Source: an uncultured Eubacteriales bacterium (GTDB taxonomy: Bacteria > Bacillota > Clostridia > Oscillospirales > Acutalibacteraceae). From it: DNA of 13,146 bases. Shown in pieces: positions 1-6,443 of this stretch (within the stretch, counting starts at the first letter, position 1; each line of letters opens with the position of its first letter). Under the pieces are notes generated by a model, which worked only from the letters and a program-made list of their open reading frames with translations, was not told the DNA's origin and searched no databases. The translations under genes were made by a program, and so were the position numbers. The stretch is taken from NCBI GenBank assembly GCA_934630995.1, contig CAKTXU010000013.1:1-13146 (forward strand). Reading direction: 5' to 3'.

Positions 1-13
1 CCCGAATCCTCCA

Positions 14-42
14 TTGACCTTTCGGCTGTTATAAGGTAAAAT
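14..42 (+). promoter_or_regulatory. Sigma-A-type promoter for rpe
   Basis: A TTGACC -35 box (14-19) and a TAAAAT -10 box (37-42) are separated by exactly 17 bases. Transcription would start near 49, leaving a leader of about 90 bases before rpe. The 13 bases upstream are too short to assign. Both boxes are close to consensus and the spacing is ideal, but no experimental start is visible. Confidence 0.7.
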
Positions 43-51
43 AAAAGGATG

Positions 52-75
52 CAGGGCCGCTTGAGAGCGTCCCTG
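52..75 (+). promoter_or_regulatory. Hairpin in the rpe leader
   Basis: CAGGG (52-56) pairs with CCCTG (71-75), and CGCT (58-61) with AGCG (66-69), around a TGAG loop, with one C/T mismatch (57/70). Nearby GAGAG (63-67) could instead pair with CTCTC further down the leader (about 92-96), so two folds compete. CCTTT/AAAGG (112-127) can also cover the rpe ribosome site. This could be a small attenuator or simply leader structure. I do not recognise a riboswitch class. Confidence 0.4.
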
Positions 76-138
76 ACAGCCATGACAGGTTCTCTCGCTG
101 AAGAGGACGTCCCTTTTTCATGAAAGGAGCTTCCCACT

Positions 139-783
139 ATGAAGGTCTCCCCCTCCATCCTGACCTGTGATTTCGGCCATTTGGCGGACGAGATCCGCTT
201 TGTGGAGGACAGCGGCGCCGACATGATCCATCTGGACGTCATGGACGGGATGTTCGTCCCCAATCTGAGCTTCGGCCCTCCGGTCATCAGCCGTATGCGT
301 CCCCTGACGCCGCTCTTTTTCGATGTGCATCTCATGATGCGGCAACCCGCCCCTCTGCTGGAGGCCTTTGCCCGGGCCGGGGCGGATTTGCTCAACATAC
401 ACCTTGAATGCGAATCCCCCATCGCCGACTCTCTCCGGCAGATTCGCTCCCTGGGCAAAAAGGCGGGCCTGACGCTCAAGCCCGCCACCCCGGCGGAAGC
501 GGTTTTTCCTTACCTCGATCAGGTGGATCTCCTTCTGGTCATGACGGTGGAGCCCGGCTTCGGGGGGCAGAAATTTATGGCCGATATGCTTCCCAAGATC
601 ACCGCTATCCGCCGGGAGCTGGACAGGCGAAGCCTGCCTGCCGCCCTGGAGGTGGACGGAGGTATCAATGCGCAAACCGCCCGCGCGGCCGCGGCGGCCG
701 GCGCCACGGTGGCCGTTGTGGGCAGCGCCCTCTTCGGCGCTCCCTCTCCCCGCGGATTGGTCAGTGAGCTTCAGGAGCTCTAA
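139..783 (+). CDS. rpe: Ribulose-phosphate 3-epimerase
   Basis: This cytosolic enzyme interconverts D-ribulose 5-phosphate and D-xylulose 5-phosphate in the pentose phosphate pathway. The 214-residue protein has the usual family length and a complete TIM-barrel pattern: PSIL at 5-8, HLDVMDG at 31-37 (metal ligand H31; metal ligand and acid/base D33), DVHLM at 62-66 (metal ligand H64), MTVEPGFGGQ at 135-144 (phosphate and lid loop), EVDGGI at 171-176 (second acid/base D173) and a VGSALF phosphate loop near 194-199. The ATG has an AAAGGAG ribosome site at 123-129 with a 9-base spacer. In many Firmicutes rpe follows rsgA; the upstream gene is outside the window. Its stop overlaps the stop of the convergent mecA gene. 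Confidence 0.97.
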   Translation: MKVSPSILTCDFGHLADEIRFVEDSGADMIHLDVMDGMFVPNLSFGPPVISRMRPLTPLFFDVHLMMRQPAPLLEAFARAGADLLNIHLECESPIADSLRQIRSLGKKAGLTLKPATPAEAVFPYLDQVDLLLVMTVEPGFGGQKFMADMLPKITAIRRELDRRSLPAALEVDGGINAQTARAAAAAGATVAVVGSALFGAPSPRGLVSELQEL

Positions 784-1379
784 ATGCGGCGGCTCCCTCC
801 CACGGCGGAGCAGAGCCTCGTCAGAGCGTCCCCCACGGCGATGGCGCGGCCATGCTCGGCGGTATAGGCCGCCGCCGCATCCCCCTCTCCCGCCGTGCGG
901 ACAAATTCCTGAAGTAAATCGCCCACGCCCTTTGGCAGCGACGCTGAGGGATAGAGGACAAGCCGGTATTTTTCCCCGAACTGGTACAGGGAGCTGCCCG
1001 TCCACGGCATCAGCCTTCCTTCGGGCTCAGGCTGCAGACGGCTGATGCCGTCCGCCAGCCGGAAAAGCTGCTCGGCATCCTCCGCCTCATAAACAAAAGG
1101 TCCCACCGCCCGCTTGAGACGGACCCGCCGGTGAGCCGCCGTGGGGGTGAACAGCATCAGACAGCCTCCCTCTACGGGGATTGCCTCCACCACGAGTCCG
1201 CCGGCCGCATCAAAGCCGGTTTCCTCCCGCGCCGCAAGAAGGAGCGTCTGTATCGCTTCTTTTGTCGCCGGATTGTCATAGTCCAGGCCGTCGAAGGTCA
1301 GGCCGAGGGCAAAAAGATCCTCTTCCATCAGATACACCTTCAAACAGCCGTTGCCCATCAGTTCCATTTTCACGGCCAT
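780..1379 (-). CDS. mecA: MecA-like adaptor protein (ClpC adaptor)
   Basis: MecA-family proteins bring substrates to the ClpC/ClpP protease; in Bacillus the target is the competence regulator ComK. The 199-residue protein shows the two-domain plan. The N-terminal half (about 1-80, starting MAVKMELMGNGCLKVYL) matches the substrate-binding domain. A basic linker (about 83-92) is followed by the C-terminal ClpC-binding domain (about 94-195), including FVYEAEDAEQLFRLAD and the SSLYQFGEKYRLVLY stretch typical of the family. I chose the ATG at 1379 because AAAGGA lies 6 bases upstream; an ATG two codons earlier abuts the ribosome site. Substrates in this organism are unknown, and ComK itself is not expected in most Clostridia. 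The gene has its own promoter and runs divergently from the Rnf-like operon. Confidence 0.88.
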   Translation of the reverse strand: MAVKMELMGNGCLKVYLMEEDLFALGLTFDGLDYDNPATKEAIQTLLLAAREETGFDAAGGLVVEAIPVEGGCLMLFTPTAAHRRVRLKRAVGPFVYEAEDAEQLFRLADGISRLQPEPEGRLMPWTGSSLYQFGEKYRLVLYPSASLPKGVGDLLQEFVRTAGEGDAAAAYTAEHGRAIAVGDALTRLCSAVGGSRRI

Positions 1380-1483
1380 AGTCATTCCTTTCGCTGAGGG
1401 ATTGAAAACGCCTTGCGCGCACAAACCCTGTACTCGCTATGTAGAATAGGCGGCCGGCGTCCTTCGCCGCCTCTTTCACTTTC

Positions 1484-1512
1484 ATCATACTGTTCTCCCG
1501 GCGGGTTTTCAA
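1484..1512 (-). promoter_or_regulatory. Promoter for mecA
   Basis: On the minus strand, TTGAAA (1512-1507) and TATGAT (1489-1484) are 17 bases apart, a near-consensus sigma-A promoter. The start would be near 1477, giving a leader of about 100 bases that contains a GC-rich potential hairpin (about 1459-1481). The -35 box lies inside the inverted repeat at 1498-1537. Confidence 0.7.
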
Positions 1513-1537
1513 GGGAGCAAAGTCTGGAAACCGCCGG
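1498..1537. repeat. GC-rich inverted repeat in the mecA-rnfC divergent gap
   Basis: CCGGCGGGTTT (1498-1508) and AAACCGCCGG (1528-1537) are inverted copies with one extra G in the left arm, separated by about 19 bases. The left arm contains the first bases of the mecA -35 element, and the repeat lies upstream of rnfC. It could be an operator for a dimeric regulator or an RNA hairpin in the rnfC leader. The only candidate rnfC -10 I found is TAGAAT at 1442-1447, with no good -35, so the rnfC promoter is unresolved. Confidence 0.45.
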
Positions 1538-1577
1538 CTGAGCCCCCCGTCCATCCGTTTATTGGAAAGGAGCATTG

Positions 1578-2846
1578 GTGACCGTGCCATCCATCACCTA
1601 CCGCCGCGGCATTCGCTTCCCGCTAACCAAGGAACCCGCAGCCTCCCGCGGCATCGACACTCTGCGCAGTATTGAAAAGGTATACATACCTCTCGCCTAT
1701 GGGGAAACCCGGGTCTGCCGTCCTTCGCTGGGTACTTATGAAGCGGTCATGCGCGGCCAGCTTCTCGGGACGCCGGAGGAGCCGGAGGATTCCCCCGCCG
1801 TCGCCACCGTCAGCGGCGTCTTCTCCCAGGTGCAGTCGCTGTATCATCCCCTTTTCGGGGAACTGAGCTGCGCCGTGGTGCAATGTATGGTGGCCGGCGC
1901 GGAACCTCCCGCCAAGGAAGCCTCCATCAACGACCTGCAGCCCGACGCCCTTCTGGAGATTTGCCGGAAGGCCGGCATCATCGACGAGCTGGACGGCATC
2001 CAGCTCCATCTCAAGCTGAAAAGCCTGCGGGAGGTAGGATGCGACCTGCTGGTTGCCAACGCCGTGGAGGCCGAGCCCTATTCCTCCAGCGCCTGGGCGG
2101 TCCTCAACGAATCCGCTGAACAGATACAGCAGGGGCTGCGGCTGGCCGCCCTGGCTGCCGGAACCTCCGGCTCCCATTTTGCCGTCCGTCTGCCCTCCTC
2201 CCGCCGCCGTCCCCTGGCCCAGCGGCTGGGAGAGGGCCAGCTCTATCAGGTGACCGGACGGTATCCCGTAGATCGCTATACCTCCGCCAACGCCTCGGTG
2301 GGCCTGGTGGGGGTACAGGCCTGCCTCGCCCTCTACCGAGCCGCGGCATACGGCGAGGCCCAATGCGAGGGGGTCCTCACTGTGGCCGGCGACGCCGTGG
2401 CCACCCCGAAAAATATCCGGGTTCCCTACGGTACCCCCCTCGAGGATGTGCTGAATGCCTGCGGACTGTCGACGGATCCCGCCTATATCGTGCTGGGCGA
2501 CGCGTTGACCGGCGTTACCGCGCAGTCGCTGGATATTCCGGTGCTGCCGGGGCTCACCTGCCTGCTGGCCATGACAAAGCGGCACGTCATCCCTCCCGCC
2601 CCCTGCATCGGCTGCGGCCGCTGCGCCCAGGTCTGCCACGCAGGCCTGCTTCCCTATGAGATTGTCCGCCGCCTGGAAAACATGCACTATGAGCGTCTCC
2701 CCGGCCTGCATCCTGAGGAATGCGACGGCTGCGGCGCCTGCTCCTGTGTCTGCCCGGCGGGACGGGAGGTATCCGCCAAGGTGATGGAGGCCACTCAGTC
2801 CCACGGTACCATTTTTCTGAATTGGGGTGATGACGATGACGCTTGA
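1578..2846 (+). CDS. rnfC: Divergent RnfC-like electron transport subunit
   Basis: RnfC is the peripheral subunit that exchanges electrons with NAD in the Rnf membrane complex. The N-terminal sandwich-hybrid domain (about 30-95, IPL near 37-39 and VSG near 78-80) and the central Complex I 51 kDa-like and SLBB regions are recognisable (EPY near 166-168, TVAGDAV near 268-274, YGTPLEDVL near 284-292). Two 4Fe-4S motifs are intact: C343, C346, C349, C353 and C382, C385, C388, C392. The canonical GlGGAgFPT flavin/NADH motif is replaced by IDELDGIQLHLKL, ECEPYitaD reads EAEPYSSSA, the YPxGGxKQL segment is missing with about 15 residues, and GGPxMG reads LGDALTG. The GTG start at 1578 has AAAGGAG 5 bases upstream; a TTG at 1575 is too close. 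The 422-residue length is near the clostridial norm. First gene of C-D-E-A, overlapping rnfD by 11 bases. Confidence 0.88.
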   Translation: MTVPSITYRRGIRFPLTKEPAASRGIDTLRSIEKVYIPLAYGETRVCRPSLGTYEAVMRGQLLGTPEEPEDSPAVATVSGVFSQVQSLYHPLFGELSCAVVQCMVAGAEPPAKEASINDLQPDALLEICRKAGIIDELDGIQLHLKLKSLREVGCDLLVANAVEAEPYSSSAWAVLNESAEQIQQGLRLAALAAGTSGSHFAVRLPSSRRRPLAQRLGEGQLYQVTGRYPVDRYTSANASVGLVGVQACLALYRAAAYGEAQCEGVLTVAGDAVATPKNIRVPYGTPLEDVLNACGLSTDPAYIVLGDALTGVTAQSLDIPVLPGLTCLLAMTKRHVIPPAPCIGCGRCAQVCHAGLLPYEIVRRLENMHYERLPGLHPEECDGCGACSCVCPAGREVSAKVMEATQSHGTIFLNWGDDDDA

Positions 2847-3834
2847 CAATGCCTGCGCCCCCCATATACGCCGCACCGAGCGGGCCGCGTATATGAGCCT
2901 GGATGTGCTGATCGCCATGATTCCCCTGTGCATCTTTTCCGCGGTTTACTATGGCTTCCGCCCGGTTCTGCTGATTCTCGTTTCCCTGGTCACTGCTGTG
3001 GCCTGTGAAACCCTCTGCTGTCTGTTGCTCCGACGCAGACCCGCCGTGCTGGACGGCACGGCGGCGGTCACCGGCTGCCTCATCGGGGCGCTGATGTCCC
3101 CCGCCTCTCCCTATTGGCTTCCAGCGGTTGCTTCCGCCTTTGCCATTCTTGTGGTGAAAATGCCCTTCGGTGGTACCGGCCGCAACGTCTTCAATCCCGC
3201 GGCCGCCGGGGTATCCCTGGCAACCCTGTGCTTTTCGAGCGCGCTTTTCACCTATCCGGATCCGGGGCTCAACGCGCCCCTGTCCCTGGGGACACTGACG
3301 GACGTGATTTTCGCCAAATCCCCCGCCGCCCAACTGACCACCGGCGGTACCACCTCCTACAGCTGGTACACCCTGCTGCTGGGCGATTTTCCCGGTCCCA
3401 TCGGCGCCACGGCCATCGCGGTGCTCATCGCCTGTGCGCTGTATCTCTTCACACGCCGGACCGCCTCTCCTCTCATCACTCTGCCCTATCTGCTGGTGTG
3501 CGCCGGCTGTGCGGCCCTGTTTCCGCGGATGGCGGGCGGTGTGAACGCCAGTATGCTGCTGGAGCTCACCTCCGGATATCTGCTGTTCTGCGGCATTTTT
3601 CTGATGACCGATCCGGTCACCGCCCCCCGGTTCTGGCTGGGCCGGATTGTGTATGGAGCGCTGGGCGGCGGTTTGACCATGGCCCTGCGGTATACGGGCC
3701 GCTTTGAAGCGGGAGCCTGCTTTGCGGTGCTCATCATGAACGCCTTTGCCCCGGTTATCGACCGCTGGAGCTGGCGGCTGGCCCGGTTTGTCAGTATTCG
3801 GCTGAAAAAGCAGAAAGGGGGCGCCGCCGGATGA
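2836..3834 (+). CDS. rnfD: RnfD/NqrB-family membrane subunit
   Basis: RnfD is the polytopic subunit carrying covalently bound FMN in Rnf and Nqr complexes. The 332-residue protein is mostly hydrophobic helices and keeps the family landmarks LDGTAAVTG (about 72-80), FGGTGRNVFNPA (about 111-122) and FLMTDPVTAP (about 255-264), plus a C-terminal LIMNAFAPVIDRW (about 299-311). At the position of the S/T-G-A-T flavinylation motif it reads TTGGTTSYSW (about 168-177), so a threonine is present but the context is changed. The GEtSa segment usual in clostridial homologues reads GATAIA. I prefer the ATG at 2836 because GGGG lies 8 bases upstream; ATG 2830 and GTG 2827 are closer and less likely. The start lies inside the end of rnfC, which implies coupled translation. 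Confidence 0.9.
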   Translation: MTLDNACAPHIRRTERAAYMSLDVLIAMIPLCIFSAVYYGFRPVLLILVSLVTAVACETLCCLLLRRRPAVLDGTAAVTGCLIGALMSPASPYWLPAVASAFAILVVKMPFGGTGRNVFNPAAAGVSLATLCFSSALFTYPDPGLNAPLSLGTLTDVIFAKSPAAQLTTGGTTSYSWYTLLLGDFPGPIGATAIAVLIACALYLFTRRTASPLITLPYLLVCAGCAALFPRMAGGVNASMLLELTSGYLLFCGIFLMTDPVTAPRFWLGRIVYGALGGGLTMALRYTGRFEAGACFAVLIMNAFAPVIDRWSWRLARFVSIRLKKQKGGAAG

Positions 3835-4475
3835 GTAAGAAATCCACCGGGGTGTGGAAGCTCCCCGCCCTTTTTCTGGAAACCTGTCTGACAAAAAATA
3901 TTGTTCTGGTCCAGGCCATCGGCCTGTGTCCCATCATCGGAGCGGCCACCACGCTGAAATACAGCGTGGTCCTGGCCCTTTGCACCGCCGCCGTCCTCCT
4001 CCCCACCAGCCTGTTCATGTCTCTGGTGGGGGATCGGATTCCCGCCTGGCTGCGCCCCCCGGTGTATACGGTGGGGGCCTCCCTGCTACTGCTGGGCGCG
4101 GCCTATATCGTGGATCAATTTATATCCCATGAGATATACGCGTATCTGTACCTGTTTCTCCCACTGATGGCGGTCAACACCATCTTCACCTATCGGGCGG
4201 GCGGCTTTTCGGTCAGCAACCGTCCGGCCGCCGCGCTGGTAGACGCCTTCGGATCCTCCTGCGGCTTTGCCCTGGTCATCTGCCTGACGGGCGCCCTGCG
4301 GGAAATGGCGGCCTACGGTACCCTGTGGGATAAGCCCCTGGGCTTTTCATTCCGGTTTCCCGCCGCCGCCACCCCCTTTGTCGCCTTCCTGCTGTTAGGC
4401 TTCATGGCTGCCCTGCTGCAATGGGTGAACTCCCTGCCCGGCCGTCTGCGCGCACGGAAGGAGGACGATGTATGA
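3831..4475 (+). CDS. rnfE: RnfE/NqrD-family membrane subunit
   Basis: RnfE pairs with RnfA in the membrane; in Rnf and Nqr the pair holds a [2Fe-2S] cluster at the interface and forms part of the ion path. The 214-residue protein has about six hydrophobic segments and clear family motifs: NIVLVQAIGLCP at 23-34, FLPLMAVN at 109-116, YRAGGF at 121-126 and LTGALREMAAYGTLWD at 152-167. Cys33 of the GLCP motif is retained. The second cluster cysteine, in the usual NCxxxGRAEAF context, is Thr117 here. A short basic and acidic tail follows. AAAGGGGG lies 9 bases before the ATG, and the start overlaps the rnfD stop as ATGA. Confidence 0.9.
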   Translation: MSKKSTGVWKLPALFLETCLTKNIVLVQAIGLCPIIGAATTLKYSVVLALCTAAVLLPTSLFMSLVGDRIPAWLRPPVYTVGASLLLLGAAYIVDQFISHEIYAYLYLFLPLMAVNTIFTYRAGGFSVSNRPAAALVDAFGSSCGFALVICLTGALREMAAYGTLWDKPLGFSFRFPAAATPFVAFLLLGFMAALLQWVNSLPGRLRARKEDDV

Positions 4476-5065
4476 ACACCCCGCAATTCCTTTTATATCT
4501 GCTGGCAGCGGCCTTTCTGCAAAATGCCGTCCTCACCACCGGCTTCGGCACCTCTATTATGCTGCGCACTGTCCGGCGGCCTCAGGAGCTGGCGGCCTTC
4601 GGCGGCCTGCTGACCTTTTTTTCCCTGTTTACCACCATGCTTGCCTATCCCATCGACTTTGCCCTCAAGGGGATGGCGGCGGCCAAGCTCTTCCGGCCGA
4701 TCATCATGATCGCCATCGCCGCCCTGCTCTATGCCGGGCTCTCTCTGGCGCTGAAAAAGTGGCTGCCCGCCCTTTATAAGAGTTTGAGCCGGCTGCTTGC
4801 GCTGGCCGCCTTCAACAACCTGGTCATCGGGTTTGCCCTCATCGCCAATCACCAGTTTTCCCTCTCCTTCGGCGGGGCGGTGGGCCTGTCTCTGGGAGCC
4901 TGCCTGGGCTTTATCCTGCTGTCCTGGCTGACGGCTGAAGGGATGGAACGGCTGGACAATCCCGACATGCCCCAGGCCTTCCGCGGGATGCCCGCCACCC
5001 TGCTGTATCTGGGAATATTGGCTATGGCCCTGTTGGGCTTTTCCAGCGCCGTTACACTGATATAA
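4472..5065 (+). CDS. rnfA: Divergent RnfA/NqrE-family membrane subunit
   Basis: RnfA is the partner of RnfE around the membrane [2Fe-2S] cluster. The 197-residue length fits the family. The C-terminal DMPQAFRGMPATLLYLG (165-181) and MALLGFSS (185-192) match the family's DVPxxFRG and GFSG region well, and the N-terminal QNAVL (17-21) matches NNFVL. Both cluster cysteines are gone: the GlCPflGvS motif reads GFGTSIMLRT (24-33, Ser28 at the Cys position) and the TTNCAVLG motif reads AFNNLVIG (113-120, Asn116 at the Cys position). AAGGAGG lies 7 bases before the ATG at 4472, which overlaps the rnfE stop as ATGA; longer in-frame starts upstream lack this support. It ends the four-gene Rnf-like block, where rnfB would normally follow. 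Confidence 0.85.
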   Translation: MNTPQFLLYLLAAAFLQNAVLTTGFGTSIMLRTVRRPQELAAFGGLLTFFSLFTTMLAYPIDFALKGMAAAKLFRPIIMIAIAALLYAGLSLALKKWLPALYKSLSRLLALAAFNNLVIGFALIANHQFSLSFGGAVGLSLGACLGFILLSWLTAEGMERLDNPDMPQAFRGMPATLLYLGILAMALLGFSSAVTLI

Positions 5066-5070
5066 ATTCA

Positions 5071-5115
5071 CCGGAGCGTGTTTGACGAAAACAGCTTTCA
5101 GCAAACACGCTTTGG
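5071..5115 (+). promoter_or_regulatory. Intercistronic hairpin after rnfA
   Basis: AGCGTGTTTG (5075-5084) and CAAACACGCT (5102-5111) are perfect inverted copies. GAAA/TTTC inside the 17-base interval can add 4 pairs around an ACAGC loop. At the base, CCGG (5071-5074) can pair with TTGG (5112-5115) using two G-U pairs. No T-tract follows, so it is not a standard terminator. It may tune readthrough or mRNA processing between the Rnf-like block and downstream genes. Confidence 0.6.
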
Positions 5116-5140
5116 GAAAGTAGAACAGGAGGGAATTCCG

Positions 5141-6418
5141 ATGCCGAAAAAACTCCGGCGCCGCGGTCCAACCGTGTTCCATAAGAAAAAAGTCACGAAA
5201 AAGAAGGTTTTTCTAGGGATCCTTTCTTTTCTCGCCGTCGCCGGTATCGTCGTTGCAGGTGGCTATCTGTGGGGGAAATTCATGATGGAGGGCTTTCCAA
5301 CCCTGGGGCCCAATGAATCCGCCCCTTCGTCGTCCGGGTCCGTATCGACGGGTCAGGATGCCTCCGGACCGGAATCCGTTCCGTCCCCCTCTCCGTCGTC
5401 CGTGCCCGATAACCGGCCTTCGCCCGCCGCCGGGCAGTGGAAGGCCATCTATCTTCCCTCCTCTGCTCTCGCCGACACAGCGGCGCTGGACAGCACGCTG
5501 GAAGGCGCGGCTGCGGCGGGGCTGAACGCCGTGGTGTTCGATCTCAAGGGCGAGGACGGCATCCTGCGGTATGCCTCCGAGACCGAGCTTGCCCAGCAAA
5601 GTCAGGCGATCGCCGCAGACGCCCTGTCACTGGATAGCCTCAAAACCGCTTTACAGCATATCGCCGACAAGGGCTTTACCGCCATCCCCCGTTTATTCGC
5701 GTTCCGGGACGCCACCGCGCCGCGGAATCTGCCCGCCGCCAAAATCACGGTGGAAGGCGAGCCCACCTATACCTGGTATGACGGCAACCCCCAGTCCGGC
5801 GGCAAGCCGTGGCTGAATCCCTACGCCCCCGACGCCCATCGGTATCTGACCGAACTTGCGAAGGAGCTGCGTCAGGCAGGCGCCGCCGTTCTGCTCCTCG
5901 ACGGGGTACAATTCCCAACTCAGGAATCCAAGGCCAGCTACGGCAGCACCGAGCTGTCGGGACTGTCCCGCAGCGGCGTACTCCAGACCTTTGTGACTGC
6001 CGTCTCCGACGCTTTCGAGGACGGCAGTGTGATCCTGTCCGCGCCGGGGCTGTCGCTGTTCGGCGACGCCACGGCTCCCTTTGGCGGCAATCCGCTGACC
6101 TTCGGCGCCGGAGTGGTGGCGGCCGATATCCGCCCCACCGTCTTCGGCGACACTTTGCCGGCCGGCGACACGCCGCTATCCTCTCCCGCAGAGCATCCGT
6201 ATGAGGCCGTCAAGCTGGCCCTCAGTCAGCTTTCCTTGCGCATTCAGCTGCTGGATGCGGACAACCGGCCGGCGGTCATGCCCTGGCTGGATGCGGAAAG
6301 CTATGCCTCCGGGCAGATTCGGGACCAGATACGCGCGGTCACGGACGACGGCGGGGATGACGCCTCCTACATCCTGTACGCGGCGGACGGCGTCTATGAT
6401 TTTACAGCCCTGCGTTGA
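5141..6418 (+). CDS. Membrane-anchored DUF4015 putative glycoside hydrolase
   Basis: A 425-residue protein with a basic N-terminus (1-22), one hydrophobic anchor (about 23-45), a Ser/Pro-rich low-complexity linker (about 55-97) and an outward-facing domain from about 100. The domain resembles the DUF4015 putative glycoside hydrolase family (TIM-barrel-like): KAIYLPSSA near 101-109, NAVVFDLKGEDGILRY near 129-144, IPRLFAFRDA near 182-191, PWLNPYAPDAHRY near 223-235 and LLLDGVQFPT near 251-260. The last is a variant of the family's FDYVRFP strand, with Gln where Arg is usual. Substrate and activity are unproven; a cell-wall or exopolysaccharide role is inference. AGGAGG lies 8 bases before the ATG at 5141. 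It follows rnfA by 75 bases and precedes the amidohydrolase gene by 25. Confidence 0.75.
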   Translation: MPKKLRRRGPTVFHKKKVTKKKVFLGILSFLAVAGIVVAGGYLWGKFMMEGFPTLGPNESAPSSSGSVSTGQDASGPESVPSPSPSSVPDNRPSPAAGQWKAIYLPSSALADTAALDSTLEGAAAAGLNAVVFDLKGEDGILRYASETELAQQSQAIAADALSLDSLKTALQHIADKGFTAIPRLFAFRDATAPRNLPAAKITVEGEPTYTWYDGNPQSGGKPWLNPYAPDAHRYLTELAKELRQAGAAVLLLDGVQFPTQESKASYGSTELSGLSRSGVLQTFVTAVSDAFEDGSVILSAPGLSLFGDATAPFGGNPLTFGAGVVAADIRPTVFGDTLPAGDTPLSSPAEHPYEAVKLALSQLSLRIQLLDADNRPAVMPWLDAESYASGQIRDQIRAVTDDGGDDASYILYAADGVYDFTALR

Positions 6419-6443
6419 CAACGCGCCAAGGAGGTCCCGGTTC

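Noticed and set aside
1623..2933. Long open frame on the minus strand opposite rnfC (436 codons), and similar long frames opposite other genes
   Set aside because: GC-rich coding DNA often leaves antisense frames open. The proteins are rich in Gly, Arg, His and Gln, match no family I know, lack ribosome sites and sit directly over well-supported genes.
1578..5065. The Rnf-like genes as pseudogenes
   Set aside because: All four frames are full length, overlap tightly and have good ribosome sites, and many structural motifs are kept. Only specific cofactor-site residues changed, which fits divergence better than decay.
1578..5065. The block as a sodium-pumping Nqr operon
   Set aside because: There is no nqrA, nqrC or nqrF; RnfC-type Fe-S motifs are present and the gene order is C-D-E-A, closer to Rnf.
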